Assembly (NCBI GenBank): GCA_005503085.1
Contig: SCOI01000010.1
Span: 124,001 to 188,000, forward strand
Reading direction: 5' to 3'
Length of the DNA: 64,000 nucleotides
From: Burkholderiales bacterium C2
Lineage (GTDB): Bacteria > Pseudomonadota > Gammaproteobacteria > Burkholderiales > Burkholderiaceae_C
This document shows, one piece after another, positions 42,416 through 51,824 of the stretch. Every line of letters begins with the position of its first letter. Position 1 is the stretch's first letter. Position numbers and translations under genes: made by a program. Under the pieces are notes generated by a model. The model searched no databases. It was not told where the DNA came from and saw only the letters and a list, made by a program, of their open reading frames with translations.

Positions 42416-43478
42416 ACCGAAACCCGATCCGAAACTTGAACCGAGGCGTCCGCCGGCTCGGCGCCGGCTGCGCAGCACGGCCGCTGCGATGCTGCTGGGC
42501 ATGGCACTGGCGGCCGGCGCGGAGGTGCCGTTCTGGGGCGAGCGCAAGACCCAGACCGTCGATCTGGCGCCCGAGCAGCTCGCGCACGGCCAATGGGTCT
42601 GGAGCCCGCAACTGGCGCCCAGCGGGCCGGTGCTGGTCTTCGTCGATCTGCAGGCGCAGCTCGCCTATGTCTATCGCAACGCACTGCTGATCGGCTACAG
42701 CACCATCAGCAGCGGTAGGAAAGGCTTCGAGACGCCGACCGGCGTGTTCCATACCTTGCAGAAGGATCGCGACCACCGCTCCTCGATCTACCACAGCGCG
42801 CCCATGCCCTACACCCAGCGCCTCACCTGGGGCGGCATCGCCTTGCATGCCGGCGGGCTGCCGGGCTATCCCTCGTCCCATGGCTGCGTGCACCTGCCCT
42901 CGGCCTTTGCCGAGCAGCTGTTCGAGGCCAGTCCGATGGGCATGACGGTAGTGGTCGCCAAGGGCGCAGGCGCGTCGCCGTCCGGCCCTGTGGCGCCCTT
43001 GTTGACAACGCTGGACGCCAAGACCGGCGAGCCGCTGGCGCAGCCGCGCCTGCCCGCCGGCGAAGCCTATCGCGTCATGCCCGGCCCCTCCGAGCCGCAA
43101 GCGCCCCTGGCCCTGGTCGTCAGCCTGGCCGACGCCCGCCTGCTGGTGCTGCGCGCTGGCGTCGAGATCGCCCGCTCCCGCATCGCCACGACAGCGCTGC
43201 CCAAGGTGGCCGGCACCCACGCCTATGTGGCCGTGCGCGACGTTTCGGAGCGCTCGCTGCGCTGGGTCGGCCTGGCCGTCCCCGGCCATGCCGACGCGGC
43301 CGGCAGCGTCATCGATGCGCAGACCCTGGCCGCCGCCCAGCTGCCCGCCGAGTTCCTGGCCCAGATCCAGCCGATGCTGCATGAGGGCACAACCCTGGTC
43401 GTCACCGATGCACCGGTGCTGGCACAAACCACCGGCGTCATGCTGACGGTGCTGAGCAACCAGCCGCCCATGCATTGA
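42405..43478 (+). CDS. L,D-transpeptidase (YkuD domain)
   Basis: A 357-residue cell-envelope enzyme. A basic N-terminus leads to a hydrophobic segment (AAAMLLGMALAAGAE, about 26-40), a signal peptide or anchor. The YkuD domain (about 75-185) contains the catalytic motif H148...SSHGCVHLP with nucleophile C161. The C-terminal half is Ala/Val-rich and unassigned. YkuD enzymes form 3-3 peptidoglycan cross-links or attach lipoproteins to peptidoglycan. ATG 42405 overlaps the patatin stop; ATG 42399 is an alternative two residues earlier. It ends 21 nt before tRNA-Gly. Confidence 0.9.
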   Translation: MIAEPKPDPKLEPRRPPARRRLRSTAAAMLLGMALAAGAEVPFWGERKTQTVDLAPEQLAHGQWVWSPQLAPSGPVLVFVDLQAQLAYVYRNALLIGYSTISSGRKGFETPTGVFHTLQKDRDHRSSIYHSAPMPYTQRLTWGGIALHAGGLPGYPSSHGCVHLPSAFAEQLFEASPMGMTVVVAKGAGASPSGPVAPLLTTLDAKTGEPLAQPRLPAGEAYRVMPGPSEPQAPLALVVSLADARLLVLRAGVEIARSRIATTALPKVAGTHAYVAVRDVSERSLRWVGLAVPGHADAAGSVIDAQTLAAAQLPAEFLAQIQPMLHEGTTLVVTDAPVLAQTTGVMLTVLSNQPPMH

Positions 43479-43483
43479 GACGC

Positions 43484-43489
43484 TAGAAT
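43484..43489 (+). promoter_or_regulatory. -10 box for tRNA-Gly
   Basis: TAGAAT (5 of 6 to TATAAT) lies 10 nt before the mature tRNA 5' end, where a tRNA promoter -10 is expected. No good -35 is seen; the box overlaps the spacer after the L,D-transpeptidase stop. Confidence 0.45.
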
Positions 43490-43499
43490 GCGCGCCAGT

Positions 43500-43573
43500 G
43501 CGGGTGTAGTTCAATGGTAGAACTTCTGCTTCCCAAGCAGATAGCGTGGGTTCGATTCCCATCACCCGCTCCA
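43500..43573 (+). tRNA. tRNA-Gly (anticodon CCC)
   Basis: A 74-nt tRNA with an encoded CCA. The acceptor stem GCGGGTG (43500-43506) pairs with CACCCGC (43563-43569), followed by T and CCA. The anticodon stem TCTGC/GCAGA encloses the loop TTCCCAA, giving anticodon CCC at 43532-43534, which reads GGG codons. The T-arm has GTGGG-TTCGATT-CCCAT. D-loop and spacing are normal. Confidence 0.97.
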
Positions 43574-43623
43574 CCCAGACCCGCTTAATATCGCTCCCAT
43601 CCCGACCCGCGCGGAGCGCTTCC

Positions 43624-45018
43624 ATGTCCCTGCCCCTGCCCGCCCAAGAACTCGAACGGCTGAAGGACTTGCAGGCGCTGGCCTTGCTGGACAGCCCGCG
43701 AGATCCGGCCTTTGATGATCTGGTGAGCCTGGCGGCGGAGTGGTGTGAGGTGCCGATTGCGGCAATCAGCCTGATCGATGCGAACCGGCAGTGGTTCAAG
43801 GCCCGCTGCGGGCTGGACACCAGCGAGACACCGCGCGAGCAGTCCTTCTGCACCCATGCCATCCTGAAACCCGATGAGCTGATGCAGGTGCCCAACGCGC
43901 TGCTAGACCCACGCTTCGTCGACAACCCGCTGGTCACCGGCGAGCTGGGCGTGCGCTTTTATGCCGGCGCGCCGCTGGTCACCGGCGAGGGCCATGCGCT
44001 GGGCGCGCTGTGCGTGATCGATACGAAACCGCGCGAGCTGACCGACTCGCAGCGGCGCGCGCTGACCGTGCTGGCCCGCCAGGTCGGCGTGCTGATCGAG
44101 CTGCGCCGCAAGCGCGCGCAGCTGGAGCAGCAACAGGCCTCGCTGCGCGCCAGCGAGGCGCGGCTGCGCGGTATTACCGACAATGTGCCGGCCTTGATCG
44201 CCTATGTGGACGGCGAACAGCGCCTGCAGTTCTGCAACCGCGTCGCGCTGGACTGGGGCCAGCTCCCGGCCGAGCAGGTGCTGGGCCGGCCGCTCGAGTC
44301 CTTGCTGGGCGCCACCGAGTACGCCAGCCACCGTGAGCATGTGCTGGCCGCGCTGGCCGGGCAGCGGCGGGAGTTCGGGCTTTGGAGCGCCAAGCCGGGC
44401 GAGCCGCGCTTTCTGCAGTTCGGCTATGTGCCCGACTGCTGCGACAAGGGCACGGTGCAGGGATTCTTCGTGCTGGCGAGCGATCTGACCGTGATGAAGA
44501 ACCTGGAGATCCAGCTGGCCTCGGAGGCCCGTTTCGATGCGCTGACCGGCCTGCCGAACCGGCGCCATTTCCACGAGCAGCTAGACCAGGGCCTGCTGCG
44601 TGCGCAGCGGCATGGCACCCGCCTGGCGCTGGGCTTCATGGATCTGGACGGTTTCAAGAAGATCAACGATCAGCACGGCCACGCGGTCGGCGATGCGGTG
44701 CTCAAGGAGTTCGGCCGACGCCTGCGCGCCAGCGTCAGGCAGACCGATTTTGTCGCCCGCCTGGCCGGCGATGAGTTCACCGTGCTGCTGGAGGATGTGC
44801 AGCAGGCCCATGAGCTGGAGCCGCTGGCGCAGAAGATCCTGGCCGCGATACGCCCGCTGTTCGAGCTGGACGGCGGCCTGCAGCTGGCGGTGCGCAGCAG
44901 CCTGGGCCTGGCGCTGGCCGAGGCCAGCGACCGCGCCACCACGCTGGTGGAGCGGGCCGACGCCGCGATGTACCGCGCCAAATCGCAGGGCCGCGATACC
45001 TATGTGATCGCGGCCTGA
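43624..45018 (+). CDS. GAF-PAS-GGDEF diguanylate cyclase
   Basis: A 464-residue cytoplasmic protein. An N-terminal GAF domain (about 25-165; FDDLVSLAAEWCEVPIAAISLID, CTHAI) is followed by a coiled coil, a PAS domain (about 185-300; RGITDNVPALIAYVDGEQRLQF) and a GGDEF domain. The active-site motif is AGDEF (381-385); Ala in first position occurs in active cyclases. An RQTD inhibitory site lies five residues upstream, so product inhibition is expected. ATG 43624 is used because the longer frame runs through the tRNA. Its last 19 nt overlap the convergent REC-GGDEF gene. Confidence 0.93.
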   Translation: MSLPLPAQELERLKDLQALALLDSPRDPAFDDLVSLAAEWCEVPIAAISLIDANRQWFKARCGLDTSETPREQSFCTHAILKPDELMQVPNALLDPRFVDNPLVTGELGVRFYAGAPLVTGEGHALGALCVIDTKPRELTDSQRRALTVLARQVGVLIELRRKRAQLEQQQASLRASEARLRGITDNVPALIAYVDGEQRLQFCNRVALDWGQLPAEQVLGRPLESLLGATEYASHREHVLAALAGQRREFGLWSAKPGEPRFLQFGYVPDCCDKGTVQGFFVLASDLTVMKNLEIQLASEARFDALTGLPNRRHFHEQLDQGLLRAQRHGTRLALGFMDLDGFKKINDQHGHAVGDAVLKEFGRRLRASVRQTDFVARLAGDEFTVLLEDVQQAHELEPLAQKILAAIRPLFELDGGLQLAVRSSLGLALAEASDRATTLVERADAAMYRAKSQGRDTYVIAA

Positions 45019-45965
45019 AGCGCGCTGGCGCTGACCCGTGCGCGGCCCTGGGCCTTGGCCTGGTAGAGCTGGCGATCGGCCTCTTGCAGCATCGTGGCGA
45101 CGCTGTGGCGCGCACCCGGCACGCCGCAGACCAGACCCAGGCTGATCGTGACGACCTCGGCCGCCTCGGAGCCCGCATGCGGGCAGCGCAGGCCCCGCAC
45201 CGCCACCTCCAGCGCCTCGGCCACGCGCAGCGCGCCCTCCATCTCGGTCTCGGGCAGCAGCACCGCGAACTCCTCGCCGCCATAGCGGCACAGCAGGTCG
45301 CCGGGTCGCTTGAGCGCGCCGCGCAGCGCCACCGCAACACCGCGCAAGGCATCGTCGCCGGCCAGATGGCCATAGTGGTCGTTGTAGCGCTTGAAGAAGT
45401 CCACATCGATCATCAGCAGGGCCAGGCTGCTGGCATTGCGCAGCGCGCGCTGGAACTCGGCCTCCAGGCGCTCGTCAAAGAAACGCCGGTTGTGCAGCCC
45501 GGTCAGCCCGTCGACAAAGGCCAGCTGGCGCAGCAGATCGGACTGCAGCTTCAGTGTCAGATGGGTGCGCACGCGCGCCCGCACCACGGCCGGATTGAAG
45601 GGCTTGGTGATGAAGTCCACCGCCCCGCATTCCAGGCCGCGGGTCTCAGCCTCGGCCTCCTGGTGGGCGGTCACGAAGATCACCGGCATATCGCGCAGCA
45701 GCTCGTCCGCCTTGAGCCGGCGGCACAGCTCGTAGCCATCCATCTCGGGCATCTGCACATCGAGCAGCAGCAGATCAGGCAGCTGCTCGCGGCACAGCTG
45801 CAGGGCCTGGGCGCCGCTGGTGGCCATCAGCACCTGGCAATCGGCAGCGAACACCTGGTGCAGCACCTGGATATTGATGGGCTGGTCGTCCACCAGCAGC
45901 AGACGCGGGCGCCGGCCCAGCAAGTGGTGCAGGCCGTGCGGGTCCGGGCCGTCTCGCTCGGTCAT
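45000..45965 (-). CDS. REC-GGDEF response regulator (diguanylate cyclase)
   Basis: A 321-residue output regulator. The REC domain has the acidic VDD near residue 26, phospho-acceptor D69 (LLLLDVQMPEMDG) and K121 in ITKPF. The GGDEF domain has an intact GGEEF at 229-233 and the inhibitory site RPGD at 220-223. This WspR/PleD-like plan makes c-di-GMP on phosphorylation. It overlaps the stop of the hybrid kinase gene by 4 nt (ATGA), so that kinase is the probable phosphodonor. The 3' end overlaps the convergent GAF-PAS-GGDEF gene by 19 nt. Confidence 0.94.
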   Translation of the reverse strand: MTERDGPDPHGLHHLLGRRPRLLLVDDQPINIQVLHQVFAADCQVLMATSGAQALQLCREQLPDLLLLDVQMPEMDGYELCRRLKADELLRDMPVIFVTAHQEAEAETRGLECGAVDFITKPFNPAVVRARVRTHLTLKLQSDLLRQLAFVDGLTGLHNRRFFDERLEAEFQRALRNASSLALLMIDVDFFKRYNDHYGHLAGDDALRGVAVALRGALKRPGDLLCRYGGEEFAVLLPETEMEGALRVAEALEVAVRGLRCPHAGSEAAEVVTISLGLVCGVPGARHSVATMLQEADRQLYQAKAQGRARVSASALQAAIT

Positions 45966-48900
45966 GGATGGGTCTCCGACATCATGGCTTCGCAGTATTG
46001 CAGAGCGCGACCGAAGTCCAGCTGCGCCATCGCCTCGTCCAGCGCCTCGAAGTGTTCCGGCGACAGCGTGGCCCCATGTTCAAGTCGCAGACGCTCCAGC
46101 GCATCAAGCGCCGCCATGTCCGAGCGACCGAGCAGCTGAGCCAGCTGGCCCAGCGCCTGCTGCCGCTGGGATGCGTCGCCCGGCACTGCGCCCGCCGCCA
46201 TGGCGGGCGCTTCGTCCAGCGCCTGGACCAGGGCCGACAAGGCCTGCAGATCGGTGGCGATCTGCTGCTCCAGTGCTGCGACGGCCGCCGGCGTCAGACC
46301 GGCCCCTGACTTGAGCCCCTGCTCCAGCGCGCCGGCGCGCGCCGCCAGCGCGTTCGCGCCCAGGGTCGCGGCCAGGCCCTTGAAGCCATGCAACGCCGCC
46401 GCCGCCTCGGCCCACAGCTGATCCACCAGATGGGCTCGCAGCTGCGCCGGCAGGGCCTCGGCCTGGCCGCTGAAGGAGCGCAGCATGCGCCGGTACAAAT
46501 CCGTCTTGCCCATCATGCGCTGCAGTGCGCCCTGCGGGTCCAGGCCCGGCGCGGTGCCGGCCGGCGCGGCGCGCCAGGCGGTGCCGCCGCGCAGCAAGGC
46601 CACCAGCGCGTCCAGATCAAAGGGCTTGCCGATATGGGCATTCATGCCCGCTTCCAGACAGGCCAGCCGGTCCTCGGGCATGGCATTGGCCGTCATCGCG
46701 ATCACGGGCAGTTCGCCCAGGCCCAGCTCGCTGCGGATCAGCCGGGTCGCGCTCAGACCGTCCAGCACCGGCATCTGCACATCCATCAGCACCGCGTCCC
46801 AGTGGGGATCGACCGCCAGCAGGTCCAGCGCGACCTGGCCGTTGCCGGCCAGCGTCACGCGGGCACCCTCGTCCTGCAACAGCTCCTGCGCGATCTGCTG
46901 GTTGTTCAGATTGTCCTCGACCACCAGCAGCCGCATGCCGTCGAGCCGCGCTTGCTGCGGGTCCGAGGCCGCCGCGGCGGCCGGCGCCTGTGCCAGCGGC
47001 AGGCTCAGGCTGAAGAAGAAGCGGCTGCCCTGCCCCGGCGCGCTGCTCAGGCCCAGCTCGCCGCCCATCAGCCGCACCAGGCGCTGGCTGATCGCCAGGC
47101 CCAGCCCGCTGCCGCCGAAACGCCGCGTCGTCGAGGCCTCGGCCTGGCTGAAGCCGCTGAAGATATGGCTCTGCTGATCGGCGGCGATACCGATGCCGCT
47201 GTCCTGCACCTCGAAGTCGATCTCGACCCGCTGCCCATCCCCATCCGGCCGGCGGCAGCGCAGCGCGACCCGCACCTCGCCGCGCTCGGTGAACTTGACC
47301 GCGTTGCCGCCCAGATTGATCAGCACCTGCTGCAGCCGCAGCGCATCGCCCCACAGCCATGGCGGCAGGGCCGGGTCGAGATCGAACACCAGGGCCAGCG
47401 ACTTGTCGCCGACATTGCCGCGCAGTATCACCGCCAGCTCATCGATCAGCACCCGGGGACTGAAGGCAAACGGGTCGAGGTCCAGCTTGCCGGCCTCGAC
47501 CTTGGAGAAGTCGAGAATGTCATTGAGCAGGCGCAGCAGCGAGCGCGCCGCGCCCTCGCTCTTGCCCAGATAGTCGCGCTGGCGCTCATCCAGCGGCGTG
47601 CGCTGCAGCAGCCTGAGCATGCCCAACACCGCATTCATCGGCGTGCGGATCTCATGGCTCATATTGGCGAGGAACTGGCTCTTGGCCAGGCTGGCCTGCT
47701 CGGCCACCTCGGTGGCGCGCTGCGCCTCGGCCTGCGCCTCCTGCTGGCGCGCCTGCAGACGCTTGCGCTCGGTCATGTCGATGAAAACGCCCAGATAACC
47801 GTAGCGGCTGCCATCGCGGCCGCGCAGCTCGGTGACCACGCGGAGCGCCTCCATAGTCTGGCCATCACGGCGCAGGTAGCAGCCCTCGATCTCGCGGTTC
47901 AGCTCGGTCGGGTGGACCATGGCCGCGAAGCCGTCGACACGCTCGCCGGTCTGACGGAACACGCGCTCGCTGGCCTCGACCAGATCCGATGCCGAGGTGA
48001 AGTCCGCCGCCGTGCAGCGCCCCACCACATCCTCGGCCGGCCAGCCCAGCATTTGTTCGGCGCCGCGATTGAACAGCGTGATCACCCGGTCCGGGCCGGT
48101 GGCCACCAGACCCACCTTGGTGCTGGAGTCCAGCACCGCATTGAGCAGGGCCACGGTGCGCGCCTGCTCCTGCGCGGCGCGGCGCTGCTCGCTGACATCG
48201 GCATAGGTGGAGACAAAGCCCAGGCCCGGCACCGGTGCGCTGCGGATCTCCAGGCACAGGCCGTCGCGCCGCCAGCGCTCCCAGTAATGCGGCTCGCGCA
48301 GCGCCGCCTCGACCCGGGCCCAGGTCTGGGCCAGCGCCTGCTCCAGCAAGGCCTCGCCATAGTCGCCATGCGGCCAGCGCGCGCGCACCGTGTCTTCCAC
48401 CGTGACCGTGCCGGCGGCGAAGAAATCGGGTCCGAACTGGTAGAGCCGCTCGTACATGCTGTTGTGCAGCAGCAGCCGACCCTGCGGGTCGATCACCGTC
48501 AGGCCGCAGGGCAGGCTCTCCAGCACCACGCGCAGCAGCTCGGCGCTGCGGCGCTGCTCGGCCTCCAGACGCTTGCGCTCGCTGATGTCCACATAGGTGG
48601 TCACCAGGCCGCCGTCGGGCATGGGCGCGCCGCGGATTTCCAGCGCCGTGCCGTCCGGCCGGATGCGCTCGAACTGATGCGGCCCACCCTGGCGGGCCCG
48701 CGCGACGATGCGCTCCAGCTGTTCGGCGGGGTCCTCGTCGGCCTCGGCCTGGTACTCGCCACGCTCGATGTTGTAGCGGATGAAGTCCTCGAAGCGGGTG
48801 TCGCCAGGCTGGCCGAACGCGGGCGGGAAATCCAGCAGGCGCAAGAAGGCCTCGTTGTGCGCGACCAGCCGCATCTCGGCATCGAACACGCTCAGGCCGC

Positions 48901-50785
48901 AGGGCAGGCTGTCCAGCACGCTGCGCAGCAGCGCGTGGCTGCGCTGGGTCGAGGCCTCCAGCGCGCGGCGTTCGCTGATATCGATATGCATGCCGGCCAT
49001 CCAGTGCGGCCGGCCATCGGCGGTGCGCGCGATCACCCGGCCGCGCGACTGCACCCAAACCCAGTGACCCTCGCGGTGGCGCATGCGGAACTCGGCCTGG
49101 TAGTCGGGTGTGTCGCCCTGCAGATGGGCATGCAGGGCCAACTCGGCGCCGGGCAGGTCCTCGGGATGAACCAGGCCGGACCAGGTCTGCAGGCCCAGCG
49201 GCTGCAGCTGCTCGCTGCTGCGGCCCAGCATGCCGGCCCAGCGCTCGTTGATGCGCAGCTCGCCGGCGATCAGATCCAGCTCCCAGGTGCCGGCATGGGT
49301 GCCGGCGATGATGTTGGCCAGACGCTCACGCTCCAGCGCCAACGCCTGGGCGGCCTGCTTGCGCTCGGTGATGTCCAGCGCGATCTCGATGAAGCCGCTC
49401 AAGCGCCCCTGCTCGTCCCGCACCGGCTGCACCTCGGTATCGACCCAGTAGAGGCTGCCATCCCTGCGCCGGTTGAGGATCTCGACCCGGCAGCCCTGGC
49501 CCTCGGCCGCCGCCTGCGCCAGCGTCTGCAGCACGGCCGGATCGGCCAGGCCGCTGCCCAGCAGCTCGCCCGGCGTGCGGCCCAGCGCCTCGGCGCTGCT
49601 GTAGCCGGTGACGCGGCCAAAGCCCTCGTTGACCCAGGTGATGCGCAACTGCGCATCGGTGGCCAGCACGCTATTGGTCGTGCCCCGCGCGACGACGGCC
49701 AGACGCTCCAGATCGCCGGTCATCGCCTCGGCCAGCGCCTGGGCCCGGGCGCGGCCAGAGGCCAGCAGATAGACCACCCACGCCAGCGCAGCGCTGAGCA
49801 GCAGCCCGCCGGCGCCGACCCAGACCGGCTCGTTGCGGGCCAGCCCGCGCTCCAGGCCCGGCAGGCTGTCAAGCCGCAGCCAGAATCGGCGCCCGCCGAA
49901 CTCCAGCGAGCGCAGCGCGCTGAAGCGCGGCTCGGCCGACGCCCCGCTGTCGAACACCAGATGGTCCGCATGGGCCGTCGCCCCCTCATAGATGCGCAGC
50001 GCCAAACGGCCGTCGCCGGCCGCCGCCAGATCGCCAAACAGCTCGCGCGCCACCAGCGGCGCATAGACCAGGCCGCGCAAGGTATCGCGGCGCTGCTGCG
50101 TGGTTTGAGGATCGGTACCCTTGCGGTAGATCGGCAGCATCAGCAGAAAGCCCGGGGTCTGCTGCTCGTCCTGCGCCAGCGTGATGCGGCCGGTCAGCGT
50201 GCTCTGGCCGCTGTCGATGGCCCGCTCGATCGCCTCGCGCCGCAGTGGCTCACTGCCCAGGTCCAGACCCCAGGCGTTACGGTTGTCGCGCAGCGGTTCG
50301 ATGTACTTGATGATGTAGTGCGGCTGGATCGGGCCCAGACGCTTGACGCCGAAATCGAGCGCACCCTCGCCCTCCAGCTCGGCTGCCAGCGCCGACAGCG
50401 CCGAAGCCTGGACCGGCTCGACAAAGCCGAAGCCGCGCACGCCCGGAAACTCGCGCGCCATCTGGCGCGACTCCACGTAGGCGCGGAACTCGTTCAGTTG
50501 CACATCGCGGCTGGCCGCAAACACGCCGCGCCCGCCATGCAGACCGTAAACCGGCAGATAGAGCCGGCGCAGCAACTCGCGCTCGACCCGCTCGCCCAGG
50601 CGCTCGAACTCGCGGCCGGCCTGGCCACGCTCCTCGGCGCGGAGCCAGGCCGTGGCGGCCAGCGTCAGCAGCAGGCCCGCCAGCAGCACCATCATGGCCA
50701 GCGACCGGGCCGACCAGCCGCTGCGCCGCAGCCTGCGACGCCAGCGTGACGGCGCCTCTTGCTCCTGCATGCCCCACCTCGCCAT
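45962..50785 (-). CDS. CHASE-PAS5-HisKA-HATPase-REC-HPt hybrid kinase
   Basis: A very large (1607-residue) membrane hybrid kinase. TM1 is near 22-46, a periplasmic CHASE domain spans about 75-270 ([31 protein letters not shown]), and TM2 is near 315-340. About five PAS domains follow, two of them similar to each other and sharing SLPCGL. HisKA has phospho-His in [16 protein letters not shown], HATPase has [11 protein letters not shown] and [12 protein letters not shown], a REC has the acceptor Asp in [12 protein letters not shown], and an HPt ends the protein ([14 protein letters not shown]). CHASE domains sense small extracellular ligands. ATG 50785 is preferred, with AGGA just upstream. It is translationally coupled to the REC-GGDEF gene. 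Confidence 0.94.
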   Translation of the reverse strand: MARWGMQEQEAPSRWRRRLRRSGWSARSLAMMVLLAGLLLTLAATAWLRAEERGQAGREFERLGERVERELLRRLYLPVYGLHGGRGVFAASRDVQLNEFRAYVESRQMAREFPGVRGFGFVEPVQASALSALAAELEGEGALDFGVKRLGPIQPHYIIKYIEPLRDNRNAWGLDLGSEPLRREAIERAIDSGQSTLTGRITLAQDEQQTPGFLLMLPIYRKGTDPQTTQQRRDTLRGLVYAPLVARELFGDLAAAGDGRLALRIYEGATAHADHLVFDSGASAEPRFSALRSLEFGGRRFWLRLDSLPGLERGLARNEPVWVGAGGLLLSAALAWVVYLLASGRARAQALAEAMTGDLERLAVVARGTTNSVLATDAQLRITWVNEGFGRVTGYSSAEALGRTPGELLGSGLADPAVLQTLAQAAAEGQGCRVEILNRRRDGSLYWVDTEVQPVRDEQGRLSGFIEIALDITERKQAAQALALERERLANIIAGTHAGTWELDLIAGELRINERWAGMLGRSSEQLQPLGLQTWSGLVHPEDLPGAELALHAHLQGDTPDYQAEFRMRHREGHWVWVQSRGRVIARTADGRPHWMAGMHIDISERRALEASTQRSHALLRSVLDSLPCGLSVFDAEMRLVAHNEAFLRLLDFPPAFGQPGDTRFEDFIRYNIERGEYQAEADEDPAEQLERIVARARQGGPHQFERIRPDGTALEIRGAPMPDGGLVTTYVDISERKRLEAEQRRSAELLRVVLESLPCGLTVIDPQGRLLLHNSMYERLYQFGPDFFAAGTVTVEDTVRARWPHGDYGEALLEQALAQTWARVEAALREPHYWERWRRDGLCLEIRSAPVPGLGFVSTYADVSEQRRAAQEQARTVALLNAVLDSSTKVGLVATGPDRVITLFNRGAEQMLGWPAEDVVGRCTAADFTSASDLVEASERVFRQTGERVDGFAAMVHPTELNREIEGCYLRRDGQTMEALRVVTELRGRDGSRYGYLGVFIDMTERKRLQARQQEAQAEAQRATEVAEQASLAKSQFLANMSHEIRTPMNAVLGMLRLLQRTPLDERQRDYLGKSEGAARSLLRLLNDILDFSKVEAGKLDLDPFAFSPRVLIDELAVILRGNVGDKSLALVFDLDPALPPWLWGDALRLQQVLINLGGNAVKFTERGEVRVALRCRRPDGDGQRVEIDFEVQDSGIGIAADQQSHIFSGFSQAEASTTRRFGGSGLGLAISQRLVRLMGGELGLSSAPGQGSRFFFSLSLPLAQAPAAAAASDPQQARLDGMRLLVVEDNLNNQQIAQELLQDEGARVTLAGNGQVALDLLAVDPHWDAVLMDVQMPVLDGLSATRLIRSELGLGELPVIAMTANAMPEDRLACLEAGMNAHIGKPFDLDALVALLRGGTAWRAAPAGTAPGLDPQGALQRMMGKTDLYRRMLRSFSGQAEALPAQLRAHLVDQLWAEAAAALHGFKGLAATLGANALAARAGALEQGLKSGAGLTPAAVAALEQQIATDLQALSALVQALDEAPAMAAGAVPGDASQRQQALGQLAQLLGRSDMAALDALERLRLEHGATLSPEHFEALDEAMAQLDFGRALQYCEAMMSETHP

Positions 50786-50900
50786 CTCGTTCCTGCGTTG
50801 CAAGCCAGTCTATCCCGGCGGTGGAATCCCCAGCAGCATCTGCGAGCGCCATCGCGTCTAATGGGCGGCGGGAATTCATAAAGAGCAGCGGAGCCAGGTC

Positions 50901-51824
50901 TTGAGCCAGAGCACAGCCTTCAAGGTTTTATGGGTCGACGAATACAGTCCGGCCATTCTGGCGGCCGAGTTGGGGGCGACCGAGTGGGGGCGCTTCAAGC
51001 TGCAGCGCTGCGCCAGCCTGGAGGAAGCGGCCCTGCTGCTGGGCGAGCATCCGCACGACGCGCTGCTGGCGGCCCTGCCCAGCGAGCGGGCGGCCGGCCT
51101 GACGGCCTGGGCGGCGTTGTCGCATGCGGTGCAGGAGACGGCGGTGCTGGTGCTGAGCCCGGCCTGCCCGGCGCCGGTCGCGCTGGAGCTGCTGCAGCGC
51201 GGCGTGCAGGATGTCGTGCTGCAGACCCAATGGGGACAGCACGGGCTGGCGCGCAGCCTGCGCTGGGCCATCGAGCGCCACCGCCTGGACCGCAGCGCGC
51301 GCAAGGCCTATGCCACCGATCTGGACACCGGCCTGCCGACCCGCGCCCAGCTGCTGGACCATATTCACCATCTGCTGGCCTTGCGCCAGCGCGAACCCTC
51401 GCCGATGGCCCTGCTGGTGCTGCGCATCTCGGGCCTGAGCAAGGTGCGCGAGCGCCTGGGCCGGGAGAGCGTCAATGTGCTGCGCCGGCGACTGGCGGTG
51501 CGGCTGCGCGCCGGCGTGCGGGCCAGTGATGTGGTGGTCAGCCTGGGCAGCGACAGCTACGGCGTGCTGCTGGCCTCGACCGAGCAGCCCGAGGATGCCG
51601 AGCGCGTCGCGCTGAAGCTGGCGGCGGCGCTGCAAAAACCGCTGCATCTGGCCGGGCAGTCGCTGAGCGTCGGCGCACGCGTGGGCCTCAGTCTGTATCC
51701 GGGTGGCGCCCAGGACGCCGAGACCCTGCTGCGCCAAGCCACCAACGCCGCCGCCCATGCCGGCGCGCCGGCACCGCCGCGCCTGCACAAGAAGGCGGCC
51801 AATGACGAGCCGCCGAGTCCCTGA
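50901..51824 (+). CDS. Degenerate REC-GGDEF protein, likely c-di-GMP receptor
   Basis: A 307-residue protein with a receiver-like N-terminal half and a GGDEF-like C-terminal half, both lacking catalytic residues. In the REC-like part the acceptor Asp is replaced (HDALLAALP) and the conserved Lys position reads LQTQ. In the GGDEF-like part the active site is GSDSY (216-220), while the inhibitory-site RxxD is intact (RASD, 207-210) at the correct five-residue spacing. Known relatives with this pattern bind c-di-GMP without making it. The start is TTG 50901 with GGAG upstream; no ATG fits. It diverges from the hybrid kinase and abuts gabD stop to stop. Confidence 0.8.
   Translation: MSQSTAFKVLWVDEYSPAILAAELGATEWGRFKLQRCASLEEAALLLGEHPHDALLAALPSERAAGLTAWAALSHAVQETAVLVLSPACPAPVALELLQRGVQDVVLQTQWGQHGLARSLRWAIERHRLDRSARKAYATDLDTGLPTRAQLLDHIHHLLALRQREPSPMALLVLRISGLSKVRERLGRESVNVLRRRLAVRLRAGVRASDVVVSLGSDSYGVLLASTEQPEDAERVALKLAAALQKPLHLAGQSLSVGARVGLSLYPGGAQDAETLLRQATNAAAHAGAPAPPRLHKKAANDEPPSP

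Noticed and set aside
43546-43623. Longer N-terminus of the GAF-PAS-GGDEF protein
   Set aside because: It would be translated from inside tRNA-Gly and adds no conserved residues.
46388-50749. Plus-strand open frame of over 1400 codons opposite the hybrid kinase
   Set aside because: Gln/Arg/His-rich shadow; the minus strand carries intact HisKA, HATPase, REC and HPt motifs.
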